From contig JBLIMR010000016.1 in NCBI GenBank assembly GCA_047638815.1, positions 1 to 49,455 on the forward strand: a stretch of DNA of 49,455 nt, written 5' to 3'. The translations under genes were made by a program, and so were the position numbers. This document shows, in pieces, positions 27,001-36,045 of the stretch; position 1 is the stretch's first letter; every line of letters starts with the position of its first letter. The DNA is from JAJRRH01 sp047638815 (GTDB taxonomy: Bacteria > Bacteroidota > Bacteroidia > Flavobacteriales_D > JABDKJ01). A model generated the notes under the pieces. It saw only the letters and a program-made list of their open reading frames with translations. It did no database searches and was not told the origin of the DNA.

Positions 27001-27008
27001 CAAAATTA
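27001..27008 (-). promoter_or_regulatory. -7 box for the prolyl isomerase operon
   Basis: TAATTTTG on the reverse strand fits TAnnTTTG and lies just beyond the guaB stop codon. The leader to ATG 26935 would be about 60 nt and holds a GC-rich stretch (GCGCCCCGCTCCGC). Confidence 0.35.
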
Positions 27009-27019
27009 AGAAAATTTTA

Positions 27020-28486
27020 TTAGCGGAAACTGTAGTTTGGAGCTTCTCTTGTGATTGTAATGCTGTGTGGATGACTTTCACTAAATCCAGCTGATGTTAT
27101 ACGAACATATTTTGCCTTCTTAAGTTCTTCAATATTACCCGCACCACAGTATCCCATACCCGATCTTAATCCACCGACCAATTGATATACAACCTCCTGC
27201 AATGTTCCTTTATATGGAACTCTACCTGAGATCCCCTCCGGTACAAACTTGCTAACCTCATCAGTATCTTCTTGGAAGTATCGATCTTTTGATCCCTTTT
27301 GCATGGCCTCTATAGAACCCATACCTCTGTATGTCTTAAATTTTCTGCCGTCATAGATGATTGTTTCTCCAGGCGATTCTTCAACTCCCGCAAGCATACT
27401 TCCAACCATAACCGTTTGAGCACCCATTGCAAGTGCTTTAACTATATCACCAGAGTACTTAATTCCTCCATCTGCAATCAACGGAACACCTGTACCTTCA
27501 AGTGCCTCAGCTACGTTTAATATGGCCGTTAACTGAGGAACACCAACACCAGCTATTATTCTAGTAGTACAAATAGATCCAGGTCCTATACCAACTTTTA
27601 CAGCATCAGCTCCAGCTTCAACCAATGATAGCGCAGCTTCTGCTGTTGCGATATTACCAACAACAACATCTATCTCAGGGAAAGTCTTTTTCACTTCCTT
27701 TAGAACGTTAACCACATTGGCAGAATGTCCATGTGCCGTATCAATTATTACAGCGTCTACACCAGCTTTTACCAATGCTCCAGCTCTATCTATTGCATCT
27801 TTTGTAACACCTATTGCCGCAGCAACTCTTAATCTCCCAAACTCATCCTTACAACTATTAGGGTATTGTTTCACTTTTATTATGTCTTTGTAGGTAAGAA
27901 GGCCCACAAGCTTATAATTCGCATCAACAACAGGAAGTTTCTCTATTTTATGATCTTGAAGTAGATCCTTAGCATCGTTAAGATTGATATCCGAATCAAC
28001 AGTCACCAAGTTCTCAGAAGTCATAACCTCCGAAATGGGCAGATCCACTTGTATCTCGAATCTTAAATCTCTATTTGTAATAATACCTTTTAGCTTTTTG
28101 TTTTCATCAACAACAGGAATTCCGCCTATCTTGAATTCCTTCATCATATTCAATGCATCTTGGACAGTTGCATCCATCGGTAAAGTTACAGGATCCTTTA
28201 TCATCCCACTTTCAGATCTTTTGACTTTCCTTACTTCAAGTGCCTGTTTTTCGATACTCATGTTTTTATGAATAACACCAATACCACCCTGTTGAGCAAT
28301 AGAAATAGCAACGTTACTTTCAGTCACTGTATCCATAGCTGCGGAAACCATCGGTGTATTCAGCATGATGTTTTTCGAAAATCTCGATGATAAGCTTACC
28401 TGATGTGGTAAGACTTCTGAATAACCAGGCACTAGAAGGATGTCATCAAATGTAAGTCCTTCGCCTAAAAATCGGTCTTGAGCCAT
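27020..28486 (-). CDS. guaB: Inosine-5'-monophosphate dehydrogenase
   Basis: A 488-residue cytoplasmic enzyme that oxidises IMP to XMP with NAD+, the committed step to GMP. The catalytic Cys306 lies in GPGSICTTRIIAGVG. Two CBS domains (about 95-205) are inserted in the barrel and include GGIPVVDENKKLKGIITNRD and LPVVDANYKLVGLLTYKD. The N-terminus has TFDDILLVPGYS and the flap contains GMGSIEAM. Length matches the bacterial family. A -7 box at 28514-28521 lies about 28 nt upstream of the start. Confidence 0.97.
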   Translation of the reverse strand: MAQDRFLGEGLTFDDILLVPGYSEVLPHQVSLSSRFSKNIMLNTPMVSAAMDTVTESNVAISIAQQGGIGVIHKNMSIEKQALEVRKVKRSESGMIKDPVTLPMDATVQDALNMMKEFKIGGIPVVDENKKLKGIITNRDLRFEIQVDLPISEVMTSENLVTVDSDINLNDAKDLLQDHKIEKLPVVDANYKLVGLLTYKDIIKVKQYPNSCKDEFGRLRVAAAIGVTKDAIDRAGALVKAGVDAVIIDTAHGHSANVVNVLKEVKKTFPEIDVVVGNIATAEAALSLVEAGADAVKVGIGPGSICTTRIIAGVGVPQLTAILNVAEALEGTGVPLIADGGIKYSGDIVKALAMGAQTVMVGSMLAGVEESPGETIIYDGRKFKTYRGMGSIEAMQKGSKDRYFQEDTDEVSKFVPEGISGRVPYKGTLQEVVYQLVGGLRSGMGYCGAGNIEELKKAKYVRITSAGFSESHPHSITITREAPNYSFR

Positions 28487-28513
28487 ATTAAAAACGTATG
28501 ATTAATTGGCGGG

Positions 28514-28521
28514 CAAAAGTA
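28514..28521 (-). promoter_or_regulatory. -7 box upstream of guaB
   Basis: TACTTTTG on the reverse strand is a full match to TAnnTTTG. No clear TTG stands at the usual distance. Confidence 0.4.
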
Positions 28522-28662
28522 AGAATAATTAATGGTATTATAAATTATTGAAATGATGGGAAATCAACTTACACTTGAATTCAGCCATCCAATATTAAAG
28601 TCTAAAGAATTTTATTGATCTCTTGCAAACTCAAATTCTATCAAACTCAAAGTATCAATAGT

Positions 28663-29394
28663 CTATTTCCTAGTTTTTATCTTGATATCAGAGTTATAAC
28701 TGACAAATGAATTTGCAGGAATGGATTGCGTTAACCACACGGAAGCACCGATCACGGAATTCTCGCCAATAGTGGTGTCACCGCCCAAAATAGTTGCATT
28801 GGCATATATGGTCACATTATTCATAATCGTTGGATGTCTTTTTTTAGCTGCCATACTCTTTTTGATATGGAAAGCACCCAGCGTCACCCCTTGATATATT
28901 TTCACCTCATCTCCAATGATTACAGTCTCTCCAATAACTATACCTGTGGCATGGTCAATGAAAAAGGACTCTCCTATTTGTGCTCCTGGATGAATATCGG
29001 TCCCTGAATAACTATGTGCAACCTCAGTCATCATCCGAGGCAATAGAGGAATTGCCATCTTGTACATCTCATGGCTCACTCTATATATGCTAACTGCGAA
29101 AAATCCCGGATACGCTAAGTAAACCTCTTCGATACAATTAGCCGCGGGGTCATTACTTTCGGTTGCAATGGCGTCTTTTTTAATTTTCACTACCAATTCA
29201 GAGATTATGATTTTCAGCGCTGACCATTTTTCTTTCGGTGTTTCAATGTTTAAAGCCTCAGCAATAATTTCAAAATCTGTTCCTAACGATTCATAGGCAT
29301 CATCAAATTGATCCTCTTCGTAAAGCATGTAGAACAACTCTTTTGTGAAGTCTTCTACTTTTGTCTTTATCCGTATGTTGATTGATTTACTCAT
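28663..29394 (-). CDS. Serine O-acetyltransferase, EpsC type
   Basis: A 243-residue enzyme that makes O-acetylserine for cysteine synthesis. The left-handed beta-helix is clear: IHPGAQIGESFFIDHATGIVIGETVIIGDEVKIYQGVTLGAF, then the hexapeptide run TIMNNVTIYANATILGGDTTIGENSVIGAS. The catalytic His is the one in FIDHATG. The N-terminal helical part is long and divergent, as in Bacteroidota EpsC-like proteins. Its start codon overlaps the stop of the upstream CysN-like gene by 4 nt, so the two are probably translationally coupled. The sulfide-adding cysteine synthase is not in the window. Confidence 0.92.
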   Translation of the reverse strand: MSKSINIRIKTKVEDFTKELFYMLYEEDQFDDAYESLGTDFEIIAEALNIETPKEKWSALKIIISELVVKIKKDAIATESNDPAANCIEEVYLAYPGFFAVSIYRVSHEMYKMAIPLLPRMMTEVAHSYSGTDIHPGAQIGESFFIDHATGIVIGETVIIGDEVKIYQGVTLGAFHIKKSMAAKKRHPTIMNNVTIYANATILGGDTTIGENSVIGASVWLTQSIPANSFVSYNSDIKIKTRK

Positions 29395-30059
29395 TCTTTT
29401 ATAATTATTCCAATGCCCAATTGAAGAGATTCCCTTTCGTCCATTATTACGAAAAATCCCTTTGTATGGTTATCTGTATACAACACTTTCTCAATATCTG
29501 CTTCTAACAAAATAGATACTGTTCCAACTTGACCAGGATTCAGGGCATTTACACCAAAAGTGCTTCCTGTAAAATCTGTTTGTATTACTTTTTGTATTTT
29601 AACTATAGCGCCTACAACATCTCCGGCATCAAAATGTAAATGAATCTGATCATCCGGAGTTAATTGTTCATTGCCATTCCAACATATTATTGTCCTAACA
29701 TTATTCGATAATGAAAACTCTTCACTCTCGACTCTATCATCAATTGTCTTCATATCAGTCAAACTTATAGTATTCTGATATAACCAGTGTCCTAAGAATG
29801 AAAATTTGGTCTTACTATAAAGGTCAGACATTGCTTGAAATTGGTCATCCTTTAATGCACCAACAATAAAGATCCCATGGATATCAAGAAGATCTGATAG
29901 AAACAATTGCCTTTGAAACCAATCGAAATGTTCCACAGCTTCTTTTGAGTTAATAGTAATATTAAGTCCCTTGGATTGCCCACCTAGAAGAAGATCTGCA
30001 CGTGCTGACAAATCATTATAAGCTTTCCCTTCCCTTAGATATGTATGATTATAATTCAT
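29391..30059 (-). CDS. Orphan protein with a CysN domain III-like beta-barrel
   Basis: A 222-residue protein without a P-loop. The last roughly 110 residues resemble the third domain of the sulfate adenylyltransferase GTPase subunit CysN: RTIICWNGNEQLTPDDQI near 122, then ALNPGQVGTVSILLEADI, and a closing KGFFVIMDERESLQLGIGII that matches the family's TG-FI-ID-NxTVGAGM end. The N-terminal half (LREGKAYNDLSARADLLLGG, HFDWFQRQLFLSDLLDIHGIF) I cannot place. The gene overlaps the serine acetyltransferase gene by 4 nt. A role in sulfur assimilation is inferred from similarity and position. It could bind CysD or serine acetyltransferase, but has no nucleotide-binding site of its own. Confidence 0.65.
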   Translation of the reverse strand: MNYNHTYLREGKAYNDLSARADLLLGGQSKGLNITINSKEAVEHFDWFQRQLFLSDLLDIHGIFIVGALKDDQFQAMSDLYSKTKFSFLGHWLYQNTISLTDMKTIDDRVESEEFSLSNNVRTIICWNGNEQLTPDDQIHLHFDAGDVVGAIVKIQKVIQTDFTGSTFGVNALNPGQVGTVSILLEADIEKVLYTDNHTKGFFVIMDERESLQLGIGIIIKE

Positions 30060-30119
30060 AAATTATCCTAAGTAGGAAATTTACACATAATTGTTTTATA
30101 TGTCAATGGGATGATTAAT

Positions 30120-30875
30120 TCATTGTCTATTGATGTAGTAACTACTAGCCTGAGCAACAGAGGTGATTTCAAGATCATTGATGCAAAGATGAGCTGGCAA
30201 AGTGCTTGAGTAATATATAACTTCGGCAATATCTTTTGCCACCATAGGTTGGTAACCGTTATACACGGATTTGGCCTTAACCTGATCCCCATGAAATCTA
30301 ACGATGGAAAATTCGGTTTCAGCGGCACCAGGTCTTATTTGAGTGACTTTAATTCCGTGTTTAAGTAGATCTATTCGCATGGCCTGAGATATAGCATCCA
30401 CCGCGTGCTTTGTCGCGGCATATACATTTCCATTGGCATAAACCTGCTTTCCTGCTGTCGAACCAACATTAATGATATGACCCGTTTTTCTTTCAATCAT
30501 TAAAGGCATGATCGCACGAGATAGATATAATAAGCCCTTTACATTGGTATCAATCATTTTTTCCCAATCATCAATATCACCCTCTTGTATCGTGTTTAAT
30601 CCGCTAGCTAGTCCTGCATTGTTTATTAGCACATCAATATTTCTCCAAGCATCATCCAATGAAGCGATTGCCTCAGCCACCGCGTCACGTTTTTGAATAT
30701 CAAAACACAAAGTCTTGACGGAAACATTGTCATTCTCTAATTCTGACTTTAGATCTTGGAGTCTCTCTTCCCTCCTACCCGTTATAATAAGGTTGTTTCC
30801 GTGCTCAGCAAATAACTTTGCAGTTGCCTCCCCAAATCCTGAAGTTGCTCCTGTAATCAATATTGTTCTTTTCAT
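30120..30875 (-). CDS. Short-chain dehydrogenase/reductase
   Basis: A 251-residue classical SDR. The cofactor-binding motif is GATSGFGEA (about 7-15) with GRREERL after the second strand, favouring NADP(H). NNAGLASG lies near 86, the catalytic Ser in INVGSTAGKQ, and the Tyr-Lys pair in YAATKHA near 152. The pattern resembles YdfG-type 3-hydroxy acid dehydrogenases, which act on serine, 3-hydroxyisobutyrate and malonic semialdehyde-like substrates. It is separated by 60 bp from the CysN-like gene and by 16 bp from the upstream oxidoreductase gene, so it may be in one operon. Confidence 0.9.
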   Translation of the reverse strand: MKRTILITGATSGFGEATAKLFAEHGNNLIITGRREERLQDLKSELENDNVSVKTLCFDIQKRDAVAEAIASLDDAWRNIDVLINNAGLASGLNTIQEGDIDDWEKMIDTNVKGLLYLSRAIMPLMIERKTGHIINVGSTAGKQVYANGNVYAATKHAVDAISQAMRIDLLKHGIKVTQIRPGAAETEFSIVRFHGDQVKAKSVYNGYQPMVAKDIAEVIYYSSTLPAHLCINDLEITSVAQASSYYINRQ

Positions 30876-30891
30876 TTTCGTATTCTAAATT

Positions 30892-33813
30892 CTACTTTTT
30901 TAACGCTTTCCATAAAACCTCCACTGGATGAATGGTTGTTTTCTCCGTGCCATCCTTAATCTGATGTCTGCATGATGTTCCATTCGCAACAAGAATAGCA
31001 TCCTTGCTAGCGGCTCTAATTTTTGGCAGCAAATTAATTTCCCCCATCTGCATGCTCACATCGTAATGCTCCCCTTCATATCCAAAGGATCCAGCCATTC
31101 CGCAACAACCTGTCTCGATCAATTCGACATTGTAATTCTTTGGCAATGATAGAATTTTCATGGTATGCTCGGACTGAGACAAAGCTTTTTGATGACAGTG
31201 AACATGGACTTTTAATGTTCTATCTTCTTCAGTAAAGTGGTCACTGTTAATTCGCCCTTTATCCACTTGATGACTTATAAACTCCTCTACGAGAAAAGTG
31301 TTTTCAGCCAATTTTTTGGCTTTGATTTGATCATCCGCTAATCGAATATATTCATCACGAAAACTAAGAATGGCGGATGGCTCAATACCTAACAATGGGG
31401 TATCCTCATTAATTATTTTTGAAAAAATATCGATGTTTTTATTGGCCACCTTTTTCGCTTGGGGTAAAAAGCCTTTTGAGATAAACGAACGTCCGGACTC
31501 TTCATGGTCGACCCACAAAACTTCATATCCCAAATGGTCCAATAGCTCAATCGTCTTAATAGCCAAATATGCATCATTCATTCTTGTGAACTCATCAATG
31601 AATAGATAGAGTTTGTTTGTCTTATGTTCCATCCTCTTCTGAAGATGCACTAATTCTCTTTTCAAGTTCATGTTTGATAACATGGGCAGATTTCTTTTTC
31701 TTGCTATGCCTAAAGTACGTTTAAGTAAACCTGCTCCCAAAGCCCCAGATAAAAATAGATTGGCGAATGGTTTCACAATTGACAGGACCTTATTTATGCG
31801 GAAATTGTTGGCAAATATCCAGTCTCTAAATTCCCGGCCATTGTCTTTTCTGTATTGATACAAAAACTCTGATTTCATTATGGCCACATCAACGTTCGAA
31901 GGACATTCATTGGCACAAGCTTTACATCCAACACATAGATCATATACTTCCTTCAATTCTTTAGAATCAAAAACATTCGTTGCAGATGAATTGGTGATTA
32001 CTTCACGGAGCATATTGGCACGTGCTCTTGTTACATCTTTTTCATTTTTGGTCACATGATAACTCGGACACATACCACCTCCTGCCTCAGGCAATTTTCT
32101 GCAATCTCCTGAACCATTACATTTTTCGGTGAAATTTAGTAATCCTTGTTCCTCATCAAAGTTGTAGAAACTTTGTACCCTTGGTTCTTGACGATCTACG
32201 ATATACCTAAGATCTTCATCCATAGGCTTAGCATTCACAATTTTGCCAGGATTGAAGATGTTCTTAGGATCAAAAATATTTTTAACCTTTTTCAGAAGTT
32301 CATAGTTATTCTCTCCTAAAGCTATTGGAATGAATTCTGCTCTCACTCTACCATCTCCATGTTCCCCACTTAAGGATCCATTATATCTTTTGACCAATTT
32401 GGCCACTTCAGAACTTATTTCTCTAAACATTAGCACATCATCCTTTGTTTTGAGATTGAGCATAGGTCGCAAATGAAGCTCACCAGCACCGGCATGTGCA
32501 TAATAGATTGCAGTCTGGTTGAAGCCAGTCATAATTGCTGTAAATTCCTTGATATAATCCGTCAATACATCAATGGAGACTGCAGTATCCTCTATACATG
32601 CCACAGATTTTTTATCCCCCACAAGGTTAGCCAGCACCCCTAGCCCTGCCTTTCTTAATTCAAAAGCCTTATCAATATCCTTAGCATAGAGGACAGCAAA
32701 GTGGGTGCATAGTTTCGTCTGTTCTAAGGTCTCAATAAGTGCCTTTAATTGCAGGTCTAGATCCTCAGGATCATCAGCCTTTAATTCTAACATCAATATA
32801 GCTTTCGGATCACCTTTAAGGAATAATCTATTTTGAGCCTGCCTTGGGTTATCCTTAGTACAATCGAGAATTACTTTATCCATCATTTCACAGGCAAAAA
32901 GCCTATGGTTCATAACCGGAACAACGGCAGAAAGACAATTGTCAACTGAATCAAAGTGTGCAACTATCATTACATTCAGCTTTGGAGGCAAAGGATCTAA
33001 ACGTAATTTTATTTCTGACACAATACCAAGTGTCCCCTCGCTACCACAAAATAATTTTGAAAGATTCCATGTCCCTGAACCATCTTTAAGCAATGGCTCT
33101 TTTATAATTTCATCAAGTGGGTACCCTGTATTTCTTCGCTTTACTTTTTCATCTGGATAGCCTTCCCCTATCTGATTCTGAATCTCTTTAGGCTTTAATA
33201 AATGATACAAGTTTTGACTTGCACCATGATAGAGCGTCTTTGAATCACGTTCAGACTCAATCAATCCAGAATCCATGATTTCCGCAATACTCCCATCAGA
33301 CAAAATAGTTCTCAAGCTTAGTACTTTGTCTCTCGTTACACCATATCTAATAGATGTGGAACCAGAAGAATTGTTACCTACCATACCTCCTAACATGCAT
33401 CTATTGGATGTGCTTGTATTGGGCGAAAAGAACAATCCAGAATCTTTAAGATACCTGTTGAGTTCATCTCTGATAACGCCAGGTTGAACAACAACCCACC
33501 GCTCTTCCTTATTGAAGGATATGATATTGCACATATAGCGAGACATATCGACTACGATGCCTTCACCGACACATTGACCCGCCAATGATGTACCTGCAGT
33601 CCTCGGAATTAGTGACTCATTATGTTCTATGGCAAAATTCACTAAAGCAACTATCTCCTCCTCTTTCTTTGGAAAAGCAACAGCCAATGGTAATTGTCTA
33701 TATACAGATGCATCAGTCGCATACAACGAGCGCATCATCATCCCATAGTGCAATTCCACCATCTTGGCTAACATATCCAATTGCAAATTCAATGTTTTAG
33801 ATTGTGTAATCAT
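30892..33813 (-). CDS. FAD-linked oxidase / 4Fe-4S / CCG-domain fusion (D-lactate dehydrogenase-like)
   Basis: A 973-residue fusion of three parts. The FAD-binding PCMH domain (about 45-240) has PRTAGTSLAGQ and GGMVGNNSSGS. The FAD-linked oxidase C-terminal part runs to about 540 and ends GEHGDGRVRAEF ... IFDPKNIFNPGKI. Two iron-sulfur cysteine clusters follow (CNGSGDCRKLPEAGGGMC near 590 and CVGCKACANECPSN near 645). A C-terminal CCG region includes HCHQKALS and ETGCCGMAGSFGYE. This is the layout of YdiJ and of Dld-II-type D-lactate/2-hydroxyglutarate dehydrogenases that feed electrons to quinones at the membrane. Exact substrate unknown. It is the first gene of a run leading to the SDR gene. 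Confidence 0.92.
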   Translation of the reverse strand: MITQSKTLNLQLDMLAKMVELHYGMMMRSLYATDASVYRQLPLAVAFPKKEEEIVALVNFAIEHNESLIPRTAGTSLAGQCVGEGIVVDMSRYMCNIISFNKEERWVVVQPGVIRDELNRYLKDSGLFFSPNTSTSNRCMLGGMVGNNSSGSTSIRYGVTRDKVLSLRTILSDGSIAEIMDSGLIESERDSKTLYHGASQNLYHLLKPKEIQNQIGEGYPDEKVKRRNTGYPLDEIIKEPLLKDGSGTWNLSKLFCGSEGTLGIVSEIKLRLDPLPPKLNVMIVAHFDSVDNCLSAVVPVMNHRLFACEMMDKVILDCTKDNPRQAQNRLFLKGDPKAILMLELKADDPEDLDLQLKALIETLEQTKLCTHFAVLYAKDIDKAFELRKAGLGVLANLVGDKKSVACIEDTAVSIDVLTDYIKEFTAIMTGFNQTAIYYAHAGAGELHLRPMLNLKTKDDVLMFREISSEVAKLVKRYNGSLSGEHGDGRVRAEFIPIALGENNYELLKKVKNIFDPKNIFNPGKIVNAKPMDEDLRYIVDRQEPRVQSFYNFDEEQGLLNFTEKCNGSGDCRKLPEAGGGMCPSYHVTKNEKDVTRARANMLREVITNSSATNVFDSKELKEVYDLCVGCKACANECPSNVDVAIMKSEFLYQYRKDNGREFRDWIFANNFRINKVLSIVKPFANLFLSGALGAGLLKRTLGIARKRNLPMLSNMNLKRELVHLQKRMEHKTNKLYLFIDEFTRMNDAYLAIKTIELLDHLGYEVLWVDHEESGRSFISKGFLPQAKKVANKNIDIFSKIINEDTPLLGIEPSAILSFRDEYIRLADDQIKAKKLAENTFLVEEFISHQVDKGRINSDHFTEEDRTLKVHVHCHQKALSQSEHTMKILSLPKNYNVELIETGCCGMAGSFGYEGEHYDVSMQMGEINLLPKIRAASKDAILVANGTSCRHQIKDGTEKTTIHPVEVLWKALKK

Positions 33814-33915
33814 CAGTTCGTCAAATTTAATCTAATAGCCAGAATACCATAATCGAATGTTTAAATAGTGAAGTGTTTAAAAAGGTTAGAAATAAAATGG
33901 ATACGAATTGTATGA

Positions 33916-34758
33916 ATGAATAATTTAGGCCTAATGAAAACTACAGAAAAACCACTGCGACAGCGGCTTCATGAAATAATATTCGAGGCCGACTCAAAAA
34001 GTGGTAAGTTTTTCGATGTGTTACTGCTATGGGCTATCGCCATTTCGGTCATTGTGGTTATGCTAGACAGTGTAATTGAATTACATGAAAAATACAAAAC
34101 AGCATTCTTCATAGCCGAATGGTTTTTCACAATACTCTTCACCATAGAATACATCTTTAGGATAATATTGGTCAAAAGGCCATTAAAGTATATCGTAAGT
34201 TTTTATGGCATTATTGATTTACTTTCTATTTTACCATCCTTTGTCGGACTATGGTTAATTGATTCTCACTCACTACGGGTCATTCGAATTCTAAGACTAT
34301 TAAGAATTTTTAGGATACTGAAACTTTTTAGTTTTCTGAAAGAAGCTGCGGTGGTCAGAAGGGCTTTGGTAGCGAGTCGCCAGAAAATAATTGTATTTCT
34401 CTTTGCTGTAATGGCTATAGTTACAGTGCTTGGGACTTTAATGTATATGATAGAGTCTCCAGACGATGGATTCACTTCAATACCTAGAAGTATCTACTGG
34501 GCAATTGTGACTCTTACTACTGTCGGATACGGAGACATTACACCTCACACGGCAACTGGTCAGGCCTTAGCATCCATTGTAATGATCCTTGGATATGCAA
34601 TAATAGCGGTACCAACTGGTATTGTCACATCCGAACTAAATAAAGTTGAGAAAGAGGAAGTAATATCAAATACTCAAGTTTGTGAATTTTGTGCTGCTGA
34701 AGGACACACAGACAAGGCCAAACATTGTGATCAATGTGGTACTAAATTGCATGTCTAG
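33916..34758 (+). CDS. Voltage-gated potassium channel with C-terminal zinc ribbon
   Basis: A 280-residue six-helix channel subunit. Voltage sensor S4 is well formed, with positive residues every third position (LRVIRILRLLRIFRILKLF, about 117-135). The K+ selectivity filter TTVGYGD is at 201-207, followed by the S6 helix. After the membrane part, a short tail ends in four cysteines in two CxxC pairs (CEFC and CDQC, about 255-276), which should bind zinc. Such a ribbon is not part of the core channel fold and could mediate assembly or sensing. A Met at 33934 (MKTTEKP) is an alternative start. The gene stands alone, between the oxidoreductase (divergent) and the glycosyltransferase (convergent). 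Confidence 0.92.
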   Translation: MNNLGLMKTTEKPLRQRLHEIIFEADSKSGKFFDVLLLWAIAISVIVVMLDSVIELHEKYKTAFFIAEWFFTILFTIEYIFRIILVKRPLKYIVSFYGIIDLLSILPSFVGLWLIDSHSLRVIRILRLLRIFRILKLFSFLKEAAVVRRALVASRQKIIVFLFAVMAIVTVLGTLMYMIESPDDGFTSIPRSIYWAIVTLTTVGYGDITPHTATGQALASIVMILGYAIIAVPTGIVTSELNKVEKEEVISNTQVCEFCAAEGHTDKAKHCDQCGTKLHV

Positions 34759-34978
34759 ATATTTAAATAATTTTCATTTGATGATAATAATCATCGTTGT
34801 TAAAACCCCAATAATTGTCTTTTCATTGTTTTAAATTGGTTGAACTTGTAATTTGTTAGTCTCCTGATATCCAAGCTCACATAACATCTTTATTTTAGTG
34901 ATGATTCAAATCAATTTGATATCCAGATAAATACAACAAACCCTTGTTGAACAAATAAATGATTCCCAATAAGTTCAC

Positions 34979-36037
34979 CTATTTTATGACCCTTCGATCG
35001 TGAATATTCTTGAGGTTTCTAAACTTAATTTGATTCTGTAGACTTGAAATATGAATGTCATTTTCATATCGCTCTATAATGCTATCCTTTTCTGCTTCAT
35101 TAACTATGGGCAGTTCAAAATCACTAGACTCTAAAACTATAAGATCATCACCCAACAGCTCAGTTAATCCAGTGTTGTATTCCTTTGGGACCAGTATCTT
35201 TAATCCATTACGAATACAATCGTAAATGAAAGGTTCTACTCTCATCCATGAAGACACGTCTGGTTTTGGACGGAATAAGCAATAATGACTCTTGGATAAT
35301 TGATCTTGGATATTATTCGAAGTAAATGGCACAATCTCAAAACGATCGTTTTTTGTGAATCCTTGTTTCATTAGGTTCTTAGTGTCGTCAGCTACTACAA
35401 CTAAACTATTCGCCTTTAGACTTAGGATCTTTTTTATATACTTGATACCACGATTACTAACGGGACCTATATGAACAAACTTAACCTTGCCGGGAAAGCT
35501 GCTGGAACTGTCATTTTTGCTTTCGCTTTCTGCAGATATACTAAATGAAGGGATCAGTGAATTTCTATGCTCGTGGTAGCCGTCATTATCCATCATATAC
35601 TGTATCAGAATCTCTGAACTGGTGTATAACCAATCACATCCACTCTGAAGTTCAATTTCTATTTTTCTATGTCGGTTATAATCTATTGGATCGAGTCCTA
35701 TTTTTTTCATAAAGACATACTCGATGTCTATTTTATGATAAATCAAAGCGCCATCTTCATGGCCAATGAATTTTTCAATATAGGGATAGAAGAATGCATG
35801 GTTGACAATCAAGGTGTCATTAATTCTAGCGCCTAAGGTTTCGAAAAAATGATTCATTTGATCGAGTCTTATGATCGTAACATCATCCAGAATCCATTCA
35901 TCATCGTCCGGAAACAGGAATAGATAAAAATTGAATTTGGCATCTAAAATTTCAGAGGCAACCTTACAAAACTTCAGCTGACGCTGAATTTCTATTTCGT
36001 TTGGCGCTCCAAAAGAAAGATAATGAATCTCCCTCAT
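34979..36037 (-). CDS. Glycosyltransferase-like protein
   Basis: A 352-residue cytoplasmic protein. The C-terminal half (about 185-320) has a GT-B style nucleotide-binding look: VKFVHIGPVSNRGIKYI, SLVVVADDTKN, NDRFEIVPFTSNNIQDQLS and VEPFIYDCIRNGLKILVP. No exact family motif (such as EX7E) is clear. It is transcribed right after wecB with an 8-bp gap, so a surface polysaccharide role is likely. The donor and acceptor sugars cannot be read. The assignment is by fold-like features and neighbourhood rather than by a firm family match. Confidence 0.6.
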   Translation of the reverse strand: MREIHYLSFGAPNEIEIQRQLKFCKVASEILDAKFNFYLFLFPDDDEWILDDVTIIRLDQMNHFFETLGARINDTLIVNHAFFYPYIEKFIGHEDGALIYHKIDIEYVFMKKIGLDPIDYNRHRKIEIELQSGCDWLYTSSEILIQYMMDNDGYHEHRNSLIPSFSISAESESKNDSSSSFPGKVKFVHIGPVSNRGIKYIKKILSLKANSLVVVADDTKNLMKQGFTKNDRFEIVPFTSNNIQDQLSKSHYCLFRPKPDVSSWMRVEPFIYDCIRNGLKILVPKEYNTGLTELLGDDLIVLESSDFELPIVNEAEKDSIIERYENDIHISSLQNQIKFRNLKNIHDRRVIK

Positions 36038-36045
36038 AATTTACT

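Noticed and set aside
30068..30328. Reverse 86-codon frame
   Set aside because: It lies inside the SDR coding region in another frame; the SDR frame has clear cofactor and catalytic motifs.
34759..34978. Convergent gap after the K+ channel gene as site of a small RNA or terminator
   Set aside because: Only a weak GATGAT/ATCATC pairing is seen, with no T-run and no promoter-like box.
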